Source: Streptomyces olivaceoviridis
GTDB lineage: Bacteria > Actinomycetota > Actinomycetes > Streptomycetales > Streptomycetaceae
DNA length: 64,000 nt
Direction of reading: 5' to 3'
NCBI RefSeq assembly: GCF_014650115.1
Contig: NZ_BMUI01000014.1
Coordinates: 124,001 to 188,000, forward strand
A program made the position numbers and the translations under genes. The notes below the pieces were generated by a model. The model had not been told where the DNA came from. It saw nothing but the letters and a program-made list of their open reading frames with translations, and searched no databases. Positions 1 through 7,215 of the stretch are shown here, one piece after another (the first letter of the stretch is position 1; each line of letters opens with the position of its first letter).

Positions 1-438
1 GCGGTAGAAGAAGACGCGGTCCGCCGGCAGGTGGGGCACCTCGACGTGGACGGTGTGGCTGAACTCGGGGTGGGCGGGGGCGGTGCCGCGCCTGACGATC
101 CGTCGGAAGTCCGCGTCGTGGGCCAGCTCCCAGTGCACGGTGACGCGCTGCGCGGGCAGTCCGCCGTCGGGCTGGTACGGCTGCGGGGCCAGCCGGGTCC
201 ACAGCAGGACCGAGCCGGGCAGCGGGTCGCCGGAGGCCACGCCCAGCGTGAAGGGGTCGTCGGTGATCCTCCGGGCGTCGAGCTCGGTGGCGGCGGCCGT
301 GCCGGCGGCGGGCAGGTTCACGGCGAAGGCGAGCGCGGCGGCGGCGCCGGTCATGGTGAGGAAGCGGCGCCGGCCGAGGTGCCGGGCGGCGGCGCGCAGT
401 TCGGGGGCGTGCTGGGACGGGCGGGCTGCGGGTGTCAT
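1..438 (-). CDS. phoD: PhoD-family secreted alkaline phosphatase, N-terminal part (runs off the left edge)
   Basis: Only the first 146 codons are inside the window and the frame is open to base 1. The N-terminus carries a twin-arginine export signal: RRRFLTMTG near residues 23-31, followed by an Ala-rich hydrophobic stretch. The mature part then shows the PhoD-type opening FTLGVASGDP and VLLWTRLAP typical of this Ca/Fe-dependent phosphodiesterase/phosphatase family. It would act outside the membrane, releasing phosphate from organic esters. ATG at 438 is chosen because the signal peptide starts right behind it. It points away from the rest of the window and is probably a housekeeping neighbour rather than a cluster member. 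The catalytic residues lie outside the window. Confidence 0.85.
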   Translation of the reverse strand, partial: MTPAARPSQHAPELRAAARHLGRRRFLTMTGAAAALAFAVNLPAAGTAAATELDARRITDDPFTLGVASGDPLPGSVLLWTRLAPQPYQPDGGLPAQRVTVHWELAHDADFRRIVRRGTAPAHPEFSHTVHVEVPHLPADRVFFYR

Positions 439-967
439 CCGGTCTCTCCCCTGTCGCGGTGAATGCAGGGGGCAGTTGACCCCGCCGCGACTACCGCGAC
501 GGGGCAAGAGCTTGGCAGACTCATGACGTTCACATGGCGGAAGGATGAGTTCCGGAACCGGGCGTGACATCGGACCGTCCTGCCTGAAGCACGCCCGGCT
601 CCACGAGCCCGGCCACGTTCAGGGTCGCCGCCCCGTCGCGATCAACGAGCTGCACCGGTCGACGCGGAACCACCTGATGGCGAGGACCCATACGCGGCCA
701 CTTCCACACGTGTCGACGCACGGGGGACCGGGCGCCGCGCATCGCGTCGAGGACCGCGACGTGCCCACGTCGGCGAGGAGGACGCCGCCGAGGGCGGCCG
801 TCACGACCCGATACCCTCTTGCGTCTTCAATCACGGAACATCCGTTCCCCGTTCCACAGCGGGAAGCCGGTCCCTGGATTCGCCAACCGGTCTCGCGGGT
901 AACGATCCAGCGTCGGTGGGCTGAAACCAGGGGCCACGTGTCTCTCCAAGAGGAACTGGGTGGTGTC
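439..967. other. Intergenic region with no convincing gene
   Basis: This separates the divergent phosphatase and LuxR-type regulator. The regulator frame stays open back to about 545, but the upstream residues are low-complexity and unlike the paralogue at 5792-6904, so I read this stretch as promoter region. No clear promoter or hairpin was recognised. Confidence 0.4.
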
Positions 968-1984
968 GTGCCGGGTGCGGAGCAGGGGTACAGCGAACTA
1001 CGCGTCATTTCCACCCTGGACGACACGAGCTGGGTCGTCTATCGATGGGTCCTCGACCGGGGACGCGCCGAAATCGACGCGATTCCCGGGCAATTGGGAC
1101 TGAGTCTTCCCCGCTTCAACGAATGTCTGGAACGGCTCCTGCGGCTACGGCTGCTGCACACGGACGGCAAAGGAAGGGTGGTCGCGGGTAGACCGGATGC
1201 CGTAGCGGCGAACATCGTCGGCCCGCTGGAGAAGCAGATCGTGGAGTTCCGCGATGAGGCGGACCGGCTGAACGACGATTTCCGCAGGCTGATGTCCATG
1301 TACCAGCAGCACCGCAAGCGCCGTATGGGGCGCGGGAGCGACACCATCGGCGTGATTCCGGAGGGCGTCGGAATCAACCTGCTGATGAGCGAGATCGCCG
1401 AGGGCGGCGTACGGGAAGTACTGCTGATGCACTCCGGGACGGACGGCTTCGGCGGTCTGCTCGACCAGCTGCTCGCGGAAACCGCGTCCTTGTCCAAGCG
1501 CGGCGTGCGCGTGCGGGCGGTGTGCGCGGCCGAAGTGCTGGACGACGACTGGGCGGCGCGGCGCGGCGCCTCGACCGCCGCTCGTGCCGGAGCGCTGGTG
1601 CGCGTCGTCCCCCAGGTGGCGGGCCCCCTGATCCTCCTCGACGAGCACGCCGCGTTCATTCCGGCCACGGGGGACCGGGCGGGCGGCGCGGTCGTGGTCC
1701 GGCAGACCACGGTGCTGGACATGCTCCGGGGCGCCTTCGAACAGCACTGGTCGGAGGCGGTGCCGCTGACCGAGCAGGCCGAGCCCGACGTCGAGGCGCT
1801 GACCGGTGACGAGGTCAAGTGCCGCATCCTCCACCTGCTGGTCCAGGGCGCGCACGACGGTGTGATCGCCCGCCGGTTGGGGATATCGGTGCGGACGTGC
1901 CGCAGGCACATCGCCGAGCTGGTCGAACAGGTCGGTGCGGAGAGCCGCTTGCAAGCGGGATTCCTGATGGCCGACCGCGACTGA
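968..1984 (+). CDS. LuxR-type transcriptional regulator (TrmB-like N-terminus, C-terminal LuxR HTH), copy 1
   Basis: This is a predicted cytoplasmic regulator of about 338 aa. The N-terminal part (WVVYRWVLDRG, then a winged-helix-like segment) resembles the TrmB-type fold used in one family of actinobacterial LuxR regulators. A central region may bind a ligand. The C-terminus is a LuxR-type HTH with ARRLGISVRTCRRHIAELVE. It is a clear paralogue of the regulator at 5792-6904: RRLxISVRTCRRHIA and the ending ESRxQAGxL are shared. The start is uncertain. GTG 968 follows AGAGGAA at about 12 nt, GTG 938 is also in frame, and the frame continues to about 545 without similarity to the paralogue. Unlike copy 2 it has no TTA codon that I could see. 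It probably controls one of the neighbouring clusters, but the target is unknown. Confidence 0.75.
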   Translation: MPGAEQGYSELRVISTLDDTSWVVYRWVLDRGRAEIDAIPGQLGLSLPRFNECLERLLRLRLLHTDGKGRVVAGRPDAVAANIVGPLEKQIVEFRDEADRLNDDFRRLMSMYQQHRKRRMGRGSDTIGVIPEGVGINLLMSEIAEGGVREVLLMHSGTDGFGGLLDQLLAETASLSKRGVRVRAVCAAEVLDDDWAARRGASTAARAGALVRVVPQVAGPLILLDEHAAFIPATGDRAGGAVVVRQTTVLDMLRGAFEQHWSEAVPLTEQAEPDVEALTGDEVKCRILHLLVQGAHDGVIARRLGISVRTCRRHIAELVEQVGAESRLQAGFLMADRD

Positions 1985-2312
1985 GCCCGGTGATCCGGCC
2001 GGATGATGCCGGAGGTGCGCAACGCACGAGGCTCCCGTGCCGTCGGGGGAGGTCTTCGACGTCTCAACCCCACAGGCGCAGGAGCCACGTTGGTTCCGTC
2101 TTCTGCCGCACTCGACCTGCCGCACGCCTTGGTCGAATGGGCCACCATGCTCGTCGTCACCCGCGAGGGTGATCGCCGCTGCGGGCCCACAGGGGCGCCG
2201 GTCCGTGGGTGACGACGCCGCTCGGACGCCCACCGGGCCGCGCGCTCACGCCGGCCCCCGCCCACCGTCGACCGCGCTCTGTCCGCGGCCCGGACCGATG
2301 CGCCTCTTCGTG
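1985..2312. other. Convergent intergenic region, nothing recognised
   Basis: This lies between the convergent LuxR-type and AraC-type regulator genes. A 12-bp perfect palindrome built on CCGGCCGG is at 1993-2004, but no terminator-like hairpin with long arms was found. Short open frames here lack coding bias. Confidence 0.3.
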
Positions 2313-2765
2313 TCAGCCGTTCAAGTGTAAGACGCGCGCCGGAGTTATACCGAAGTGGACTCGGAATGCGCGAATGAAGTGGCTGCTGTCGGCGAAATGC
2401 CAGCGCTGGGCGACCTCGGACACGCTGACTTCGCCGTGGCCGGAGAGGAGGGCTTCCCGTGCCTGCTCCAAGCGTCGACGACGTACATACCCCATGATCG
2501 ACTCCCCGGTCCCGGTGAACGACCGGTGCAGTGTGCGGACCGATACGTTCAGTTCCTGAGCGATCACGGTGGGGCTGAGATCCTCTTCTCGCAGGCGTTC
2601 CTCGGCCATTCGCATAGCGGCAGCCCGCAGGGACCGACGGTCGCTTCCGACGGGCGCTTGTGACGACGGTGCGTCCCCCCGCCCGCCTGTCGCTGCCGAA
2701 GTGGCGGCTGTGCCACGGAAGTCGTCCTCGTTCGAATACCGCAATTCTTTGACCCTTCGCATCAT
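2313..2765 (-). CDS. Short AraC-family regulator (DNA-binding domain only)
   Basis: This 150-aa protein consists of an AraC/XylS double helix-turn-helix preceded by about 45 polar residues. The first HTH is around LSPTVIAQELNVSVRTLHRS and the second around VSEVAQRWHFADSSHFIRAF, ending in the family hallmark FGITPARV. The N-terminal ligand-binding or dimerisation domain of ordinary AraC regulators (about 300 aa) is absent, so the gene is either a minimal regulator or a truncated one. Two adjacent ATGs (2765, 2762) could start it, with GAGGACGG upstream. A TTA leucine codon (first base 2330, minus strand) lies four codons before the end of the protein, which would place translation under bldA tRNA control. 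The target is unknown. Confidence 0.75.
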   Translation of the reverse strand: MMRRVKELRYSNEDDFRGTAATSAATGGRGDAPSSQAPVGSDRRSLRAAAMRMAEERLREEDLSPTVIAQELNVSVRTLHRSFTGTGESIMGYVRRRRLEQAREALLSGHGEVSVSEVAQRWHFADSSHFIRAFRVHFGITPARVLHLNG

Positions 2766-3701
2766 GGAGACCGTCCTCAGGACTTCGGGGATTTCTCGGG
2801 CGGGCTGTCAGAAAATTTCCCTCCGATGCCCGGTCGGAACGGCGTGACACGAGGTCGCGCATTCCGGCCGGGAATGAAGTACGCGGCTCCCCTGCTCAAA
2901 AGTCCGTGATGTCACCGGCCAGCCTTTCGCTTCGAAGTATGAGAAACTGGATCTTCTTCGGAAGGTCCTGTGCTGTGCCACTGGGGCGGCCACTCAGATC
3001 ATTGCTTGAACAGCAACGTGTGAAACACCGAAGATCGATGAGATTCGGTCAAGGTGATTTTGCTTGCATTAAGCACGCAAATGAGACGGGGTGGGCGTGT
3101 GGTCCGCTTACGCGACTCGGTGCGGGTGTGGCGCCCCGATGCAGGCCACGTGCGCCCAGTCGCGGCTGTCACGCCAGGTCGCGCCCCGGTTCCCGAGCCG
3201 TGAGCGGTCGACCACACCGCCCGCGGGGAACGACGGGGCTGTCGCACACGTAGAGACAGACCACTCGCGTTGGCAAGATACGTGTGACAAAGGGTTTCTC
3301 AAGCCTCACTTCTTTCCGTGGCCGAATCTGACTGAGACCGTGTCCCGCCGGGGCCGGACGCGGGACCGGCGCCGCGTCGATCGGGCGGGCGGTCGGGCCG
3401 TTGCGGGCACCGGAGACGAACGGCGGTGCAGGGCGAGGAGTTGGGCCTCCGGGGCCGCCTGGACGGTCGGCACGGGAGCGGGTCGCTGGGCGGTGTCCGG
3501 GGCGCCCGGGACGGCATCGTACGCGCCGAAGGTCCGAAGGGCCTGCTCAAGGCGCTCCACCGGGCGCCGGGGCAGGGCAGGGCCGGGTCGCGGACCAGGG
3601 GCCGTCCGGAGTCGCGTTCAGCCACCGGCCTCGTCAGCGGGAACTCGCCCCGCGCCGGCGCCGTCGGCCGGGGGAGCCTGCGTCGTCATCGGTCAGCCGT
3701 C
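2766..3701. other. Stretch of about 0.9 kb with no convincing gene
   Basis: Open frames exist on both strands but show arginine/proline-rich low-complexity translations typical of wrong frames in high-GC DNA. No tRNA, repeat or mobile-element sequence was seen. The part next to 2765 should hold the AraC gene promoter. The rest may be decayed DNA. Confidence 0.35.
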
Positions 3702-4307
3702 CTACGCGGTGGTGCAGCACAGGATGCGGAAGCCCTTCTGCGAGGCGTACCGCTCGGTGGGCCACCCCTGCTCGCTGAGCCAGCGCTGGAGTGAGTCGGC
3801 GCCCAGGTGCTTGTGCACCACGAGGTACGCCTTGCCGCCCGGTACCAGCCGATCCAGCCAGTGTCGCAACATGGCGTGGAGCTGCGGCTTGCCGATGCGG
3901 ATGGCCGGATTGGAGACGATGAAGTCGAAGCGCACGTCGTCGGGGACGTGTTCCGGGCGGGCGCAGCGTACCCCGCGCAGGCCGAGCCGCTCGGCGTTCC
4001 GGCGGCAGAGCTCCAGCGCGTGGTCGTTGATGTCGATGGCCCAATGCGTCGAATCGGGTGAGGCCCCGGCGACGGCGACGGTGAGCGGGCCGTAGCCGCA
4101 CCCGATGTCGAGGGACGTCCCCCGCGCAGGCGGCTGGGGCAGCGCGCGGAGCAGGACGGACGTACCGGGGTCGACGCGCGAGGCCGAGAAGACGCCGGGC
4201 GCGGTGAGGAGTTGCACCTCCTCCACGGGCCCGTACGGCAGACGCAGCGGCACGGACGACGTCTTGCCGATGCCCTTGTCGTCGGGAGTTGTGAAGTAGT
4301 GAGACAT
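3702..4307 (-). CDS. RsmC-like class I SAM-dependent methyltransferase
   Basis: This 201-aa Rossmann methyltransferase has motif I LDIGCGYGPL near residue 66 and the actinobacterial RsmC-like signature around the substrate motif. The usual NPP reads NPA here (SNPAIRIGK), followed by GKAYLVVHKHLGADSLQRW and KGFRIL at the C-terminus. RsmC proteins methylate guanine N2 in 16S rRNA, and the NPP-type motif positions the target base. The Pro-to-Ala change could alter specificity. ATG 4307 is chosen because it begins the conserved N-terminus MSHYFT; frames upstream are unlike the family. It diverges from a second RsmC-like gene at 4550. A housekeeping rRNA role or a self-resistance role are both possible. 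Confidence 0.8.
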   Translation of the reverse strand: MSHYFTTPDDKGIGKTSSVPLRLPYGPVEEVQLLTAPGVFSASRVDPGTSVLLRALPQPPARGTSLDIGCGYGPLTVAVAGASPDSTHWAIDINDHALELCRRNAERLGLRGVRCARPEHVPDDVRFDFIVSNPAIRIGKPQLHAMLRHWLDRLVPGGKAYLVVHKHLGADSLQRWLSEQGWPTERYASQKGFRILCCTTA

Positions 4308-4549
4308 GCATCGATCATGGCACGCAGAGAAGTTGAGCCGGGTGATCGGACCAAGTCCCCACGGGAATCCGGCTGGGCGGACGGCGCCGCCGATCACTCA
4401 TGGCACCCGGCTGCCGAAGGAACGACCGCGTCCCGGCGCCCAGTTGAAGATCACAGCTGCCGACGGCACGCGGATCACGTGCTTCGCTCCGCCTGCTCGG
4501 CTCGGCCGGCCACACGCGAAGCGAGGATCGAGGCTAGAATACGTTGGTC

Positions 4550-5539
4550 ATGCGAACGCAACAGCAACGCACCGCGCAGTCCCTGACGTCCCTGTCACGA
4601 TGGGCGGTTGGCGATCCGTCAGACGCCGCCGTCTCGGCCGGCGACGGTGTCGTGGCCCTGACCGCCGACGGTCTGTCGGAGGGGGCGCGCCGCGGTGGTG
4701 CCGTCGTGCTCGGGCTTCACGAGGCCATGGTCCGTGACGATCTTCCCCGCGCGCCGCTCGTCGACGTTCATCTGCCCACCTACCGGGGCAAGGCGCTCGT
4801 CACCGCGCTGAGTTGGCTGGTGGCGCGGCATCTGGTCACCGACGACGGCACGGCGGCCTGGTTCCTGACGAAGCAGCAGGGCGCCGGTTCTTTACCCGCG
4901 TTGCTCACGGACCTCGGCTGGCGGGACGTCAGCCGCTCCCGCGCGGGCAAGCTGTACCGGATCGCGGGCCGTCCGCCCACTGAGGTCACGCCGCCCCAGC
5001 CGCGTACCTTCACCGCGCTGATGGACGGCCACGCACTGACGTTCGCCGCCGACTACGGCGTCTTCTCGCCGGGCCACATCGACGAGGGCACGGCTCATCT
5101 GCTCGATGTGGCACTGCGGCAGCCCCACGTGTCCACCATCGCCGATGTCGGTGTCGGTTACGGTCCGCTCGCCCTCGGTCTGGTGCGCGCCGGGGTGGCC
5201 GATCGGGCCGTGGCCACCGATGTGGACAGCGTGGCACTGTGGTTGGCCGGCCGCAACGCCGAGGCCAACGGCGTGCCGCTGGAGGTGGTGTGCAGCACGG
5301 ACCCGACGGAGATCGAGGACACCGCGCTGACGGTGTGCAATGTGCCCACGCACATCGACGTGGCCAGGACCACCGCTCTCATGCGCGGGCTGGCACGCCG
5401 CGCGTCCGCGGGCCGGCGGCTGCTCGCCGTCGTCCACTCCAGCCTTGAGGAGCGGTATGCGCGACATCTGGCCGACGTGGGCCTGACCGCGCTACGCCAT
5501 CCCGGTAAGAGTCATGTGGTCCTGGAGGTCGGCGGCTGA
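4550..5539 (+). CDS. Divergent two-domain RsmC-like methyltransferase with a TTA codon
   Basis: This protein of about 329 aa has an N-terminal methyltransferase-like domain lacking the SAM motif and a C-terminal catalytic domain, the layout of full-length RsmC. Motif I is IADVGVGYGPLALGL, but the NPP motif is replaced by CNVPTH, so its base specificity may be lost or changed. A TTA codon at 4892-4894 suggests bldA-dependent translation, which is odd for a housekeeping rRNA enzyme and fits a cluster-linked role such as self-protection. ATG 4550 is preferred over TTG 4544. The gene diverges from the smaller RsmC-like gene across about 240 bp, suggesting common control. Function is inferred from fold only. 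Confidence 0.7.
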   Translation: MRTQQQRTAQSLTSLSRWAVGDPSDAAVSAGDGVVALTADGLSEGARRGGAVVLGLHEAMVRDDLPRAPLVDVHLPTYRGKALVTALSWLVARHLVTDDGTAAWFLTKQQGAGSLPALLTDLGWRDVSRSRAGKLYRIAGRPPTEVTPPQPRTFTALMDGHALTFAADYGVFSPGHIDEGTAHLLDVALRQPHVSTIADVGVGYGPLALGLVRAGVADRAVATDVDSVALWLAGRNAEANGVPLEVVCSTDPTEIEDTALTVCNVPTHIDVARTTALMRGLARRASAGRRLLAVVHSSLEERYARHLADVGLTALRHPGKSHVVLEVGG

Positions 5540-5791
5540 TCGGCGCCCCTCCGTCGTACGCGGCACTGGCCACCGTGAGCTCTGTCGCCACATGCCCCGC
5601 TGCGCGGGTGGAGCACACGCCACCGACGCCGACGGCATGCGGCTGACCCGCTCGGCCGCCACCACGGCCGGCGGGACGACAGCCGCCCCGAAGCACGTCA
5701 CCGTCGGCCTGCCCACTCCTCGGCTGAGTGGGCGCCGACGGCCGCACCGCCCGTATCTCCTGGGCCGAGCGTGTCCTGCGGTGGATACCCG

Positions 5792-6904
5792 TCACCCGGC
5801 GTCTCCGGCACGGTCGTCGGAGCTGTTGATCAGGAATTCCCAACCCCGCTTGCGCAGCAAGTAGCCGGCCTGGAAACGACTTTCCGACCTCAGTCGTTCC
5901 ATGACCTTCGCGATGTGCCTGCGGCAGGTGCGCACCGAGATGTCCAGCCGCCGGGCGATCTCCTCGTCCCGCATGCCCTGGACCAGCAGTCTGACGATGT
6001 CCTGTTGCACGCTGTCGGCCAGCTCGCGGACCTCGTGCTGTCTCCCCGCCTCGCCCGCGAAGTCCAGGCCCTGCTCCCAGGACCGGTCGAACACCCGCGC
6101 CAGGAAGTCGACCACGGACGCCTCCCGGATGACGACGCCGCCCTGCACACCGTCGCCGATGAGCACCGCGACCTGCCGGTCGAACACGACGATCCGGTCG
6201 TGCAGTTCGCCGACGGTGCGCACCTCGGCGGCTGCCCGGCGGGCCGCCGAGGTATGAGCTCTGGTGGTGGCATCGCGCCGTGACGAATGCTGGTACATCA
6301 CCCGGACCCGTACCCCGTCGCACACCTCGGCACGTGGTCCCATCTCGCCCCATAACGCCTGCCGGAGTGCTCTGGGCACGGCGTCCTTGCCGGGGTTGGC
6401 GACCAGCACCTCGCGCGTACACGAACCGGCGAGGCCGCTCAGCGCGTCGTGGAGGTCGTCGGCGCAGGTGAGCGGTTCGGTGGCGCTGTGGTCGCCCGCG
6501 ACGAGGTAGATGGACATCAGCCTGTCGAACTCGTCACGCGTCCGGCTGACCTCCAGCCGGTACCGGGTGATGGCGTTCTCCAAGGGCACCATCGCCTCGG
6601 CGAGTGCCGCATCGGGCCGGGCGGCGACGATCGCGCTCCGGTCGGGAAGTTCGCGCAGCAGCCGCCAGTCCACCAGCGTCTCCACGGCGTTCCGCAGCTC
6701 GCCGGGGCCGAGGCCGAGGGCGGGGACCATGGCCGCGTAGTCGACCTCCCCGTTCTCCAGGACCCAGTCGTACACCTGGTAGGCGTGTTCCTCAAGGCGC
6801 GGTGGCAGCAGCATCGTCGTGTCGGCTTGCGACGGCCGACTGGTGCGCGGGGAGTCGGTCGCCCCTTCCCGACCATTTCCGTCGTACACGAGTTCTCTTT
6901 CCAT
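5792..6904 (-). CDS. LuxR-type transcriptional regulator, copy 2, with a TTA codon
   Basis: This 370-aa paralogue of the regulator at 968-1984 has a TrmB-like N-terminus (YQVYDWVLENGEVDYAAM), a central region and a LuxR HTH with ARRLDISVRTCRRHIAKVME near the C-terminus. ATG 6904 has GGGGAGAA about nine bases upstream and is the first start that gives family-like sequence. A TTA codon with first base at 6355 on the minus strand (in GCG-TTA-TGG) makes it a candidate bldA-controlled cluster activator. It lies head-to-tail behind the heptose-fusion gene, separated by a short region holding a VOC-gene remnant. Its target is inferred from position to be the heptose cluster. Confidence 0.8.
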   Translation of the reverse strand: MERELVYDGNGREGATDSPRTSRPSQADTTMLLPPRLEEHAYQVYDWVLENGEVDYAAMVPALGLGPGELRNAVETLVDWRLLRELPDRSAIVAARPDAALAEAMVPLENAITRYRLEVSRTRDEFDRLMSIYLVAGDHSATEPLTCADDLHDALSGLAGSCTREVLVANPGKDAVPRALRQALWGEMGPRAEVCDGVRVRVMYQHSSRRDATTRAHTSAARRAAAEVRTVGELHDRIVVFDRQVAVLIGDGVQGGVVIREASVVDFLARVFDRSWEQGLDFAGEAGRQHEVRELADSVQQDIVRLLVQGMRDEEIARRLDISVRTCRRHIAKVMERLRSESRFQAGYLLRKRGWEFLINSSDDRAGDAG

Positions 6905-7080
6905 GCGTCGGCTTCTCCCCGCGTCGCACGAGCCCGTCACTCGTGAACCTCCCGGTGTCGTCGGGTGACGACATCGTCGAGCGGACGGCCGGGCGTCGTG
7001 GGACAAAGGGAGATGGTGCTCTGTACCGGTTGATCGTCCAGCCGGCGCCGGTGTGCGCCGGGCGTCGGACTCGTGTGCCC

Positions 7081-7215
7081 GCAGCGGTGGCGCATGCCCG
7101 GGTCCTCGGGGATCAGATCGCCGAGGAGCCACGCCGCACCGGCGGGGAGGCAGTGGCGTTCCTGCTCGAACCCGACGGCCACTGGATCGAGATCAACGAC
7201 TTCCAGGGCCGGGGG
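7081..7215 (+). pseudogene. Remnant of a VOC-family (glyoxalase-fold) gene, C-terminal 45 codons
   Basis: In the plus-strand frame starting at 7081 the translation includes AVAFLLEPDGHWIEINDF preceded by a VLGD...EEP segment. Both line up with the C-terminus of the intact VOC protein at 25627-26001 (ALGY...REP, then TVAFVRDPDGHLVELNDF). The N-terminal half of the fold is not recognisable in any frame nearby and there is no start signal. It therefore looks like the decayed tail of a third VOC gene. It lies antisense across the extreme 3' end of the heptose-fusion gene, whose stop codon falls inside it. Confidence 0.6.
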
